Shown piece by piece: positions 1 to 6,090 of a stretch of 11,089 nt of DNA (position 1 is its first letter; every line of letters begins with the position of its first letter). Location of the stretch: assembly GCA_023427285.1 (NCBI GenBank), contig JAEZBH010000366.1, positions 1 to 11,089 of the forward strand. The letters run 5' to 3'. Under the pieces are notes generated by a model. It saw nothing but the letters and a program-made list of their open reading frames with translations. It was not told the DNA's origin and did no database searches. A program made the translations under genes and the position numbers. The DNA comes from Pseudomonadota bacterium. Lineage in GTDB: Bacteria > Pseudomonadota > Alphaproteobacteria > Sphingomonadales > Sphingomonadaceae.

Positions 1-39
1 GACGGGAAAAGGACGGATGGAAATCGGGAACGTTTTCAT
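1..39 (-). CDS. 5' end of the next gene in the fliL-fliM operon (partial, identity unresolved)
   Basis: Reading leftward past the DUF6468-type gene, an ATG at 39-37 opens a frame that stays open for 13 codons to the window edge (MKTFPISIRPFPV). An AGGA sits about nine bases upstream, and the gap to the stop of the preceding gene is only 25 bases, as expected inside an operon. The basic then hydrophobic start would suit a membrane-anchored protein. In related alphaproteobacteria this position is often taken by a MotE/MgtE-N-like flagellar protein, but that is an inference from gene order; 13 residues cannot identify it. Confidence 0.45.
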   Translation of the reverse strand, partial: MKTFPISIRPFPV

Positions 40-64
40 GAACTCATGTCCTGCCCAAACTGTC

Positions 65-490
65 TCAACGCAAACCGTCCAGCGCGCGCAGCCTGGGCTG
101 CAGCTTGCCGGCGTCCTTGCCCGCCTCCATGCCGAGCGGCATTACGTCAGCCTTGCCCGGGCGAACCACGGACGCGGCACCGCTCAGGCTGCTTTCGAGA
201 CGGTTGGCCAGATCCTCGCCCGCCTGCGTGATGATGACCAACTCGTCCGCCAACGCCCGGGCCTTGGAGACCCGCTCGCGCAGCGATTCTTCGACTTCCT
301 CTGCCGTATCCTTGAGCGCGCGCACGCTGCCCTCGGTCTGGGTGACGGTATTGGTCAGGGTGCGGATCATCGCTTCCATATGGCTGCGCTCGTTCCTCAG
401 CGCCACCAGACGGCGATTGAGAATGAAGCCGCCCGTCAAAGCCGCAAGCAGCATCAGACACAGAACGACGTCCATGATCCAGCCGAGCAT
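65..490 (-). CDS. DUF6468-type membrane-anchored coiled-coil protein, flagellar-operon associated
   Basis: A 141-residue protein with one hydrophobic segment at residues 4-24, then a long, charged, cysteine-free helical stretch at about 28-100 with coiled-coil character, and a low-complexity tail. The start at 490 is preferred over the upstream in-frame extension: an AAGGAG (498-503) lies seven bases before it and overlaps the fliM stop, which implies translational coupling. Length, topology and position directly behind fliM match the uncharacterised DUF6468 family of alphaproteobacterial flagellar operons. The family name is from memory, and no catalytic motif is visible. A structural role near the basal body or motor is an inference from operon membership. 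Confidence 0.8.
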   Translation of the reverse strand: MLGWIMDVVLCLMLLAALTGGFILNRRLVALRNERSHMEAMIRTLTNTVTQTEGSVRALKDTAEEVEESLRERVSKARALADELVIITQAGEDLANRLESSLSGAASVVRPGKADVMPLGMEAGKDAGKLQPRLRALDGLR

Positions 491-501
491 CCTGCCTCTC
501 C

Positions 502-1623
502 TTAGAATTTGCCGTTGGTGGCGCGAACCTGCACCGCGATTTTCTTGCCGGACCGGCCCAGCCGCCCGCTGAGCAGGGAGACATCGCCGCACCGCAGATC
601 AATGCTGTCTTTGGCGGTTGCGTTGAACACCAGGGTCTGCCCCACCTTGAAATTCATCACCTCGCTCAGCAGCATGGTCTGCTCGTCGAGCACGGCGTTC
701 AGCTCGATGCGCGTGCGCCACAGCTCGGATGCAAGGTGGGTTTCCCAGATGCTGTCACGACCGAACTTCTCACCCATGAAGCGCTGGAGCAGCAGCTCGC
801 GAATGGGCTCGAGCGTGGCGTAGGGAAACAGCATTTCCAGCTTGCCGCCGCGATCTTCCATGTCCACCCGCAGGCGAATGACGACCGCCGCGTTGGTCGG
901 GCGGGCAATGGAGGCAAAGCGCGGGTTGGTCTCGATGCGGTCGAACCGGAATTTGACCGGCGAGAGCGGCTCGAACGCCTGCGCCATGTCGGCCAGAATG
1001 ACGTCGATCATCCGCTCGACCAGATTGGTCTCGATGGTGGTGTACGGACGGCCCTCGATGCGCATGGGCGCGGTGCCGCGACGGCCGCCGAGCAGCACGT
1101 CCACGATCGAATAGATGAGGTTGGAATCAACCGTCATCAGGCCGAAGTTGTCCCACTCCACCGCCTGGAACACGCCCATCATGGCGGGCAGCGGGACGGA
1201 GTTCAGATAATCGCCGAAGCGCACCGACGAGATGTTGTCGAGGCTGACCTCGATGTTGTCGGACGTGAAGATGCCCAGCGAGGTCGTCATCATGCGAACC
1301 AGACGGTCGAAGATAACGTCCAGCATCGGCAAGCGCTCGTAGGAGACGAGGCTGGAATTGATGATCGCATGAATGCCGGTGCGGGCGGTTTCCTCGTCCT
1401 CGCCATCGAAGCCGAGCAGACTGTCGATTTCGTCCTGATCGAGCACGCGACCGGCCTGCACGGAAGAGAGAAGCTCGTCTTCCTCTTCCTCGGCCATCTT
1501 CTCCCACTGGGCGGCAATATCGTCGTCGTCCGGCTTGCTGTCGGCCATGGCCGCCCATTCGGCGGCGAGTGCGTCGTCGTCCGGAGTGTTGCCGTCGTCG
1601 GAGATGTCGTCGTTGTCGATCAT
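502..1623 (-). CDS. fliM: Flagellar motor switch protein FliM
   Basis: A 373-residue protein, slightly longer than typical FliM (about 330-350). FliM sits in the cytoplasmic C ring, binds phospho-CheY and sets rotation direction together with FliG and FliN. Visible parts: a CheY-binding-like motif LDQDEIDSLLG at residues 61-71, a middle domain with the loop LLGGRRG, and a C-terminal FliN-like (SpoA) domain beginning near VMNFKVGQTL. The motif normally lies at the extreme N-terminus. Here it is preceded by about 60 acidic residues carrying a repeated ALAAEWAAMA / DIAAQWEKMA unit (Trp23 and Trp40). The start lies two bases after the fliL stop with no strong ribosome-binding site, so translation is probably coupled to fliL. 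Confidence 0.96.
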   Translation of the reverse strand: MIDNDDISDDGNTPDDDALAAEWAAMADSKPDDDDIAAQWEKMAEEEEDELLSSVQAGRVLDQDEIDSLLGFDGEDEETARTGIHAIINSSLVSYERLPMLDVIFDRLVRMMTTSLGIFTSDNIEVSLDNISSVRFGDYLNSVPLPAMMGVFQAVEWDNFGLMTVDSNLIYSIVDVLLGGRRGTAPMRIEGRPYTTIETNLVERMIDVILADMAQAFEPLSPVKFRFDRIETNPRFASIARPTNAAVVIRLRVDMEDRGGKLEMLFPYATLEPIRELLLQRFMGEKFGRDSIWETHLASELWRTRIELNAVLDEQTMLLSEVMNFKVGQTLVFNATAKDSIDLRCGDVSLLSGRLGRSGKKIAVQVRATNGKF

Positions 1624-1625
1624 CG

Positions 1626-2147
1626 CTACTGGACCAGCATTTCCTTGAAGAGAACGTCGTTGATGCGCAGCGGCGCGATGGTGGTGTTCACCCGGCGCAG
1701 CAATTCTTCCTTCAGACGGAACATGCCCGCCGAACCGGAGAGGTCATCGATGCGCAGCTCGCGCAAGTAAACCTGAAAACTGTCGGTGACGCGCGGCATC
1801 ATGGTTTTTACGGCATCAGCCTGCGCCTGCCCCTTCACCTCAAGCGCGATGGAGAGCTTCAGGAAGCTGCTGTTCCGGTCAGACGACTTGAGATTGACCA
1901 GCAGGTCCGGCAGGTCAACGTAAACGATCTGGGTGTCGCCAGACGCCGCGGCCGCGGCAATGGGGTCCACCGCTTGCGGCTTTTGGCTCTCGCCGCCCAG
2001 AAACAGGGTTGCGGCGGTGCCACCGCCAATCAGCAGCAGAAGAACCGGCGCGGCGATCAGCACAATACGCTTGCCGCTCCACCTCTTGCGCTTCAGTTCG
2101 ATCTCATCGGCAGTGCCATCAAGATCGCCAGTGTTCTCTTCCGCCAT
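1626..2147 (-). CDS. fliL: Flagellar basal body-associated protein FliL
   Basis: A 173-residue single-pass inner-membrane protein. Residues 1-27 form a charged cytoplasmic tail ending in a basic cluster, residues 28-50 are strongly hydrophobic, and the periplasmic part holds the FliL core (YVDLPDLLVNL, then LKLSIALEV) and the usual helical C-terminus ending in FKEMLVQ. FliL associates with the stator at the basal body and supports torque or stator function. The start at 2147 has a GAGGGG five bases upstream. It is the first gene of the minus-strand operon, followed two bases later by fliM. It ends in TAG, which shows that TAG is a normal stop here. Confidence 0.96.
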   Translation of the reverse strand: MAEENTGDLDGTADEIELKRKRWSGKRIVLIAAPVLLLLIGGGTAATLFLGGESQKPQAVDPIAAAAASGDTQIVYVDLPDLLVNLKSSDRNSSFLKLSIALEVKGQAQADAVKTMMPRVTDSFQVYLRELRIDDLSGSAGMFRLKEELLRRVNTTIAPLRINDVLFKEMLVQ

Positions 2148-2211
2148 TTATGCCCCTCAAGGACCCGGCGCAGCATCCTGCCGCACACAGGCAGAAAGTA
2201 CGCACTCAAGG

Positions 2212-2231
2212 TTAACAACATCTTGATTAAC
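2212..2231. promoter_or_regulatory. Two TTAAC boxes upstream of fliL (weak CtrA-like candidate)
   Basis: TTAAC occurs twice in direct orientation on the plus strand, at 2212-2216 and 2227-2231, about 65-85 bases before the fliL start. In Caulobacter the fliL operon is an early class that depends on CtrA, whose site is TTAA-N7-TTAA. The spacing here is N11, so the match is only to half-sites. No convincing -35/-10 pair or sigma-54 site was found for fliL on this strand. Confidence 0.2.
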
Positions 2232-2236
2232 AGCTT

Positions 2237-2255
2237 CCGGGCAGACTTCACCCGG
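2237..2255. promoter_or_regulatory. Inverted repeat, candidate activator (FlbD-type) site for the flgF promoter
   Basis: CCGGG at 2237-2241 and CCCGG at 2251-2255 form a perfect 5-bp inverted repeat with a nine-base spacer, followed by CAAAAAA. Its centre is about 110 bases upstream of the transcription start expected from the sigma-54 promoter at 2331, the usual distance for a sigma-54 enhancer. The CCCGGCAAA core resembles, from memory, the Caulobacter ftr elements bound by FlbD. The repeat is seen directly; its function is inferred. Confidence 0.35.
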
Positions 2256-2330
2256 CAAAAAATGACTACCTCCTATGCCCCAAGCCCCCCTTGCATACTC
2301 AAACCCTTGAAATTCCGCCACTTGGAAAGT

Positions 2331-2346
2331 TGGCACGCGGCTTGCT
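2331..2346 (+). promoter_or_regulatory. Sigma-54 promoter of the flgF-flgG-flgA-flgH operon
   Basis: TGGCACGCGGCTTGCT matches the sigma-54 consensus TGGCACG-N4-TTGC at every defined position. The -24 GG is at 2332-2333 and the -12 GC at 2344-2345, 12 bases apart as required. Transcription should start near 2356, giving a leader of about 60 bases before the flgF ATG. The block AAAGTTGGCACG (2326-2337) recurs at the flgI promoter. Confidence 0.88.
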
Positions 2347-2415
2347 TGTGTATTGGCGAACGCACCAAAACCGGGGCGATCAGGGCGAGAAGCCGCCAAA
2401 AGGGATGGCAGACCG

Positions 2416-3156
2416 ATGGATACTCTGAACTACGTTGCTCTTTCGCATCAGATGGCGCTCCAGCGTCAGATGTCAGTGATTGCAAACAACGTCGCGAACA
2501 TGAACACGGCGGGCTACAAGCGCGAGGACGCCCTGTTCCAATCGCATCTGGAGCAGATGAAATCGGCCCCCACCCGCACGGCCCGCCCGGTTGCCTTCGT
2601 TATCGATCAGGGCATGACCCGCGATCTGGAACAGGGCGAATTCACCCTGACCGATGATCCGCTGAACGCCGCCATCAACGGCGACGGCTTCTTCACCGTG
2701 CGGACCCCGGAAGGCGAGACCGCCTATACCCGCAACGGCAAGTTCCGCGTCTCGGGCGACGGATTTCTGGTCACCTCCGAGGGCGCGCAGGTGCTGAACG
2801 CGGAAGGCCAGCCGATCAAGTTCGAGGTGGAAGACACCGATCTTGCCATTGCGCTGGATGGCACCGTCTCAAGCAACAACGGCGTGATCGGCCGTCTCGC
2901 CATCACCCAGTTCGACAACCCCTACCTCTTGGACAAACTGGGCGGCACCTACATGAAGGGCGAAGGCGGTCGCATTCTGCCGGTCGACGAGGTTCACCTG
3001 AAGACGGGCGTGATCGAGGCTTCCAACGTCAAGGCGATCAAGGAAGTCTCCCACATGACCGAGGTGATGCGCTCGTACCAGTCCACCGCAAAACTGCTCG
3101 AACGCTACAACGACATTCGCAAGCAAGGCCTCGAGCGCCTTGCCCGGGTGCAATAA
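2416..3156 (+). CDS. flgF: Flagellar proximal rod protein FlgF
   Basis: A 246-residue rod protein of the flagellar basal-body rod/hook family, secreted through the flagellar export apparatus without a cleaved signal. The N-terminal rod signature is visible (ANNVANMNTAGYK, residues 23-35), followed by the family core (DPLNAAINGDGFFTV, then YTRNGKFRV) and the C-terminal helix beginning VIEASNVKAIKEV that packs against the N-terminus. The start at 2416 is chosen because FlgF begins immediately with this helix; AAGGGA lies about 10 bases upstream. Longer in-frame starts would begin at or before the sigma-54 transcription start. It is the first gene of a four-gene operon. Confidence 0.95.
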   Translation: MDTLNYVALSHQMALQRQMSVIANNVANMNTAGYKREDALFQSHLEQMKSAPTRTARPVAFVIDQGMTRDLEQGEFTLTDDPLNAAINGDGFFTVRTPEGETAYTRNGKFRVSGDGFLVTSEGAQVLNAEGQPIKFEVEDTDLAIALDGTVSSNNGVIGRLAITQFDNPYLLDKLGGTYMKGEGGRILPVDEVHLKTGVIEASNVKAIKEVSHMTEVMRSYQSTAKLLERYNDIRKQGLERLARVQ

Positions 3157-3192
3157 CGAATTCTCCCGGCAAGGCAGGAAAGGAAGAAAACC

Positions 3193-3978
3193 ATGCGCGC
3201 ACTGAGCATCGCATCGACCGGCATGCTGGCCCAGCAGATGAACGTGGAGGTCATCTCCAACAACATCGCCAACATGAACACCACGGGCTTCAAGCGGAAC
3301 CGGGCGGAATTTCAGGATCTTCTGTACCAGAACGTGCGCCGTGTCGGCGCCCAGACGTCGGAATCCGACACCCGCGTCGCCACCGGCGTGCAGATCGGTC
3401 TGGGCGTGCGCGCTGCGGGCGTGTACCGCATCGCCGAGCAGGGCAACCTCACCCTCACCTCCAACTCTTACGACATCGCCATTGACGGGCGCGGCTACTT
3501 CCGCATCGAAATGCCGAACGGCGAAGAGGCCTACACCCGCGCCGGTTCCTTCCAGCTGTCGGATCAGGGCGAGCTGGTGACGGCAGACGGCTACCGCGTG
3601 CTGCCGGGCATCATCGTGCCGCCCGATGCCGTGGACGTGACCATTGCCGACGACGGCACCGTGCAGGTGAAGCAGGCCGGTCAGGTGGAATACCAGACCG
3701 TCGGCCAGATCGATCTTGCCATGTTCCCGAACGAGGCCGGCCTTGAGAGCATTGGCGACAACTTCCTGAAGGAAACCGCCTCCTCGGGCGTGCCGACCAT
3801 CGGCACTCCGACGCAGGAAGGTTTCGGCAAGCTGCGTCAGGGCATGCTGGAGACGTCCAACGTTAACCCGGTCAGCGAAATCACCTCTCTCATCACGGCG
3901 CAGCGCGCCTACGAGATGAACTCGAAGGTCATTCAGACCGTCGATGAGATGATGAACGCAACCAACCAGATCCGGTAA
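3193..3978 (+). CDS. flgG: Flagellar distal rod protein FlgG
   Basis: A 261-residue protein of exactly the usual FlgG length. It begins MRALSIASTGMLAQQMNVEV, carries the rod signature SNNIANMNTTGFKR (22-35), the central GQIGLGV-like segment (VQIGLGVRAAGVYRI), and ends with the conserved helix LITAQRAYEMNSKVIQTVDEMM. FlgG builds the distal rod that crosses the peptidoglycan and outer-membrane rings. AAGGAAG sits seven bases upstream of the ATG. It follows flgF after 36 bases and precedes flgA by six, in one operon. Confidence 0.97.
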   Translation: MRALSIASTGMLAQQMNVEVISNNIANMNTTGFKRNRAEFQDLLYQNVRRVGAQTSESDTRVATGVQIGLGVRAAGVYRIAEQGNLTLTSNSYDIAIDGRGYFRIEMPNGEEAYTRAGSFQLSDQGELVTADGYRVLPGIIVPPDAVDVTIADDGTVQVKQAGQVEYQTVGQIDLAMFPNEAGLESIGDNFLKETASSGVPTIGTPTQEGFGKLRQGMLETSNVNPVSEITSLITAQRAYEMNSKVIQTVDEMMNATNQIR

Positions 3979-3984
3979 CGCGCC

Positions 3985-4470
3985 ATGAACCGTCTTCGCA
4001 CCTTTGCCATCGCCGCCGCCGTTCTGGCCGTCGCCGCGCCTTCGGGCGCCGCCGCCCAGCAGCAGATGATCGAGATCGCGGTCCTCAGCTCCACCGTCAA
4101 GGCGGGCGAGATCATCAGCGCAAGCGATCTGGAAACCCAGGCCGTCGATGCCCGCCGCGCCCGCGGCGCACTGGGCATGGAAGAAATTGCCGGGCTGGAA
4201 GCCCGCCGTCCGCTGACGGCCGGTTCCCCGATCCGGGCACACGATCTGCGCCAGCCGAACCTCATCAAGAAGGGTCAGGCCGTCACCATGGTGGTCAGCC
4301 ACGGCAACCTCACCATCGCCGCCAAGGGCTAGGCGCTGGAAGACGGCTCCAAGGGCAGCGTCGTGCGCGTCCAGAACCTCAGCTCAAATCAGGTGGTTCA
4401 GGGCGAGGTCGCCGCAAACGGCCTCGTGACGATCAGCGCGGGCGGCATGGCGCTGCTCGCCGGTCTTTGA
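3985..4470 (+). pseudogene. flgA: FlgA, P-ring assembly chaperone, interrupted by an in-frame TAG
   Basis: FlgA is a periplasmic protein that helps FlgI assemble into the P ring. Residues 1-24 form a signal peptide (cleavage likely after AAA before QQQ), followed by a SAF/beta-clip-like part (STVKAGEIISASDLE) and the end motif GQAVTMVV. Codon 116 (4330-4332) is TAG, so the uninterrupted frame is only 3985-4332, 115 residues. The same frame continues for 45 open, recognisably FlgA-like codons (ALEDGSKGSVVRVQNLSSNQ and onward) to TGA at 4468-4470, for a full length of 161 codons. The stop replaces a residue between Gly and Ala-Leu that is usually polar or basic; a single change from CAG or AAG would give TAG. 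Probably a recent nonsense mutation or a sequencing error. TAG ends fliL and the Rieske oxidoreductase gene, so general reassignment is unlikely. Confidence 0.85.
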
Positions 4471-4527
4471 GCCGCAACCAGAACAAAACGCAGCAAACAG
4501 CGACAAGACCAGACAAGGGTGAACATC

Positions 4528-5271
4528 ATGTGGATCCGTCTCATCGCCATCGGCCTTGCAGCCTCCACCCTTTCCGCCTGCGGAACCGCCGAGCGCGTTG
4601 CCAACATTGGCCGCGCCCCCAAGCTGTCGCCCATCGAGGGCGTAACGGCACCGGCCATGCAGGGCTCGCTCGCCACCCAGCAGCAGATGGCTGCCGTTCG
4701 CTCCGGCGAGACTGCCCAGCAGGCAGAAAATGGCGCCTCGCTGTGGCGCGCCGGCTCCCGCGCTTTCTTCCGTGATCCGCGCGCCTCGCAGGTTGGCGAC
4801 ATTCTGACCGTGCAAATCGCCATCTCCGATCAGGCGCAGGTGAACAACACCACCTCGCGCAGCCGCAAGAACTCCGAGGAAGCGGGCATTCCGAGCTTGC
4901 TTGGCCTGCAAAAGCACCTGCCGGGCGATCCGGGTTCGCTGGTCGAGGCTGAATCCAACTCCACCAGCTCCGGCTCGGGTCAGGTCAACCGCAAGGAAAA
5001 CATCAACCTGACGATCGCTGCGGTCGTGACCGGCGTGCTGCCCAACGGCAATCTCGTCATTCAGGGCAAGCAGGAAGTCCGGGTGAACTACGAGGTGCGC
5101 GAGCTGGTGATTGCCGGCCTCGTCCGCCCCGAGGACATCAGCCGCTCCAACACCATCAACCACTCCCAGATTGCCGAGGCCCGCATCTCCTACGGCGGCC
5201 GCGGCCAGCTGACCGACGTGCAGCAGGCCCGCTACGGCCAGCAGCTGTACGACGCCCTCTTCCCGTTCTGA
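4528..5271 (+). CDS. flgH: Flagellar L-ring lipoprotein FlgH
   Basis: A 247-residue outer-membrane lipoprotein forming the L ring around the rod. A short lipoprotein signal ends in the lipobox LSAC with the lipidated Cys at residue 18. The family motifs follow: SLWRAGSRAFFRDPRA, then VGDILTVQIAISDQA, INLTIAAVVTGVLPNGNLVI and near the C-terminus RISYGGRGQL. The ATG at 4528 is preferred over an in-frame GTG at 4519 because AAGG (4515-4518) is then well spaced at nine bases, whereas the GTG overlaps this site. It lies 57 bases after flgA and is last in the operon, ending in TGA immediately followed by TAA and then a terminator. Confidence 0.95.
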   Translation: MWIRLIAIGLAASTLSACGTAERVANIGRAPKLSPIEGVTAPAMQGSLATQQQMAAVRSGETAQQAENGASLWRAGSRAFFRDPRASQVGDILTVQIAISDQAQVNNTTSRSRKNSEEAGIPSLLGLQKHLPGDPGSLVEAESNSTSSGSGQVNRKENINLTIAAVVTGVLPNGNLVIQGKQEVRVNYEVRELVIAGLVRPEDISRSNTINHSQIAEARISYGGRGQLTDVQQARYGQQLYDALFPF

Positions 5272-5324
5272 TAACGGGCAAGCGGCCCGCCTCACCCCCT
5301 GGCGAGCAGAAAAAAACTGTCGAA

Positions 5325-5365
5325 CAACAAAAGCCGGCGGATGCATCATCCGCCGGCTTTTGTTG
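5325..5365. terminator. Perfect 19-bp hairpin, bidirectional terminator between flgH and dksA
   Basis: The arms 5325-5343 and 5347-5365 are exact reverse complements with a three-base loop (CAT). The GC core (GCCGGCGGATG) is flanked by AAAA on one side and TTTT on the other, so either strand reads as a GC stem followed by TTTTGTTG. Its place between convergent genes fits termination in both directions. Confidence 0.88.
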
Positions 5366-5382
5366 CGTCTCGGGACCAGGAA

Positions 5383-5418
5383 TCAAAAAAGCGGCAGCCT
5401 GAACCACAGCCGCCGCTT
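5383..5418 (-). terminator. Rho-independent terminator downstream of dksA
   Basis: On the minus strand AAGCGGCGGC pairs with GCTGCCGCTT, about 10 bp with one G-U pair, over a short loop, and is followed by a run of six T. It is oriented to stop transcription from dksA before it reaches the larger hairpin at 5325-5365. Together they make a double termination block. Confidence 0.75.
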
Positions 5419-5440
5419 CGCAACATTACTCCGTCCTTGA

Positions 5441-5460
5441 CCCGGCACCGCCCTGCCGGG
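5441..5460. other. Small hairpin in the dksA 3' region
   Basis: CCCGGCA (5441-5447) pairs perfectly with TGCCGGG (5454-5460) over a six-base loop. It lies between the dksA stop and the T-run terminator, and no T-run follows on either strand. A perfect palindrome CACCGGTG follows near 5473-5480. These could be mRNA 3' structure or a repeat element; one copy cannot decide. Confidence 0.35.
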
Positions 5461-5499
5461 GATTACCCCCTCACCGGTGCGGGCTGAGCATCAGGACGA

Positions 5500-6015
5500 T
5501 CAGTCTTCGCGCGTCACCTTTTCCATGCGCTCGTGACGCTCCTGCGCCTCCAGCGTCATGGTGGCAATCGGCCGGGCTTCCAGCCGCTGCAAGGAGATCG
5601 GATCGCCCGTCACCTCACAGTAGCCATATTCGCCCGTCTCAACCCGACGCAGCGCGGCGTCGATCTTGGAGATCAGCTTGCGCTGGCGGTCACGGGTCCG
5701 CAACTCAATGGACCAGTCTGTTTCAGAAGAAGCGCGATCGGTCACATCCGGTTCGCGCAGAGACTCGCTCTGAAGCGTTTCAAGAGTTTCGCGCGCCTCG
5801 CGGAGGATGTCCTCCTTCCAGGCGACAAGCTTGCGGCGGAAATATTCCAGCTGCAAAGGGTTCATGAACTCCTCGTCTGCCGAGGGCGCATAGCCCTCCG
5901 GGAGCTCAACGATCGGCTGCTGGATTTTGGCGGCAGCCTCGCTCTTAATCAAAAGGTCCTCCGGACCATTGCTGTTCAGACGTTCGTGGGTTTCATTCAA
6001 AGTACTACCCATCAT
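5500..6015 (-). CDS. dksA: DksA family RNA polymerase-binding transcription factor (single-cysteine type)
   Basis: A 171-residue protein. DksA enters the RNA polymerase secondary channel and, with ppGpp, alters initiation at many promoters. The coiled-coil tip motif DVTDRA (Asp90, Asp93, Ala95) matches the essential DxxDxA of E. coli DksA and is followed by SIELRTRDRQRKLISKID. The C-terminal zinc-finger region (YGYCEVTGDPISLQRLEARP) keeps only Cys133; the other three positions are Thr136, Thr154 and Ala157, so zinc is probably not bound. Such cysteine-poor DksA proteins are common in alphaproteobacteria. Two ATGs lie in tandem. GGAGG is only one base before the first but four before the second; GGGGAG lies about 10 bases before the first, so the start could be 6015 or 6012. 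It is placed between flgH and fliX. Confidence 0.92.
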   Translation of the reverse strand: MMGSTLNETHERLNSNGPEDLLIKSEAAAKIQQPIVELPEGYAPSADEEFMNPLQLEYFRRKLVAWKEDILREARETLETLQSESLREPDVTDRASSETDWSIELRTRDRQRKLISKIDAALRRVETGEYGYCEVTGDPISLQRLEARPIATMTLEAQERHERMEKVTRED

Positions 6016-6048
6016 GCCTCCGACGCTCCCCGCAATTCGGTGACGCGG

Positions 6049-6077
6049 CTTATAAAAGGTTTAGCCCCATTGAACAA
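6049..6077 (-). promoter_or_regulatory. Candidate housekeeping promoter for dksA
   Basis: On the minus strand TTGTTC (6077-6072) and TATAAG (6054-6049) are separated by 17 bases, in the short AT-rich gap between fliX and dksA. The -10 is a good match and the -35 only moderate. It would let dksA be expressed independently of fliX. Confidence 0.4.
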
Positions 6078-6090
6078 GTGAACGATTTTA

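Noticed and set aside
736..1770. A 344-codon plus-strand open frame across fliM and fliL
   Set aside because: Antisense shadow spanning two real genes and their junction; composition is not protein-like.
2869..4302. A 477-codon open frame on the minus strand, opposite flgF, flgG and flgA
   Set aside because: It lies antisense to clear flagellar genes, has the His/Gly/Val-rich make-up typical of a GC-rich shadow frame, and shows no recognisable motif.
4330..4332. TAG in flgA as evidence of stop-codon reassignment
   Set aside because: fliL and the Rieske oxidoreductase gene both end naturally in TAG, so a general recoding is not supported.
4384..5349. A 321-codon minus-strand open frame opposite flgH
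   Set aside because: Overlaps flgH and the terminator; no family resemblance.
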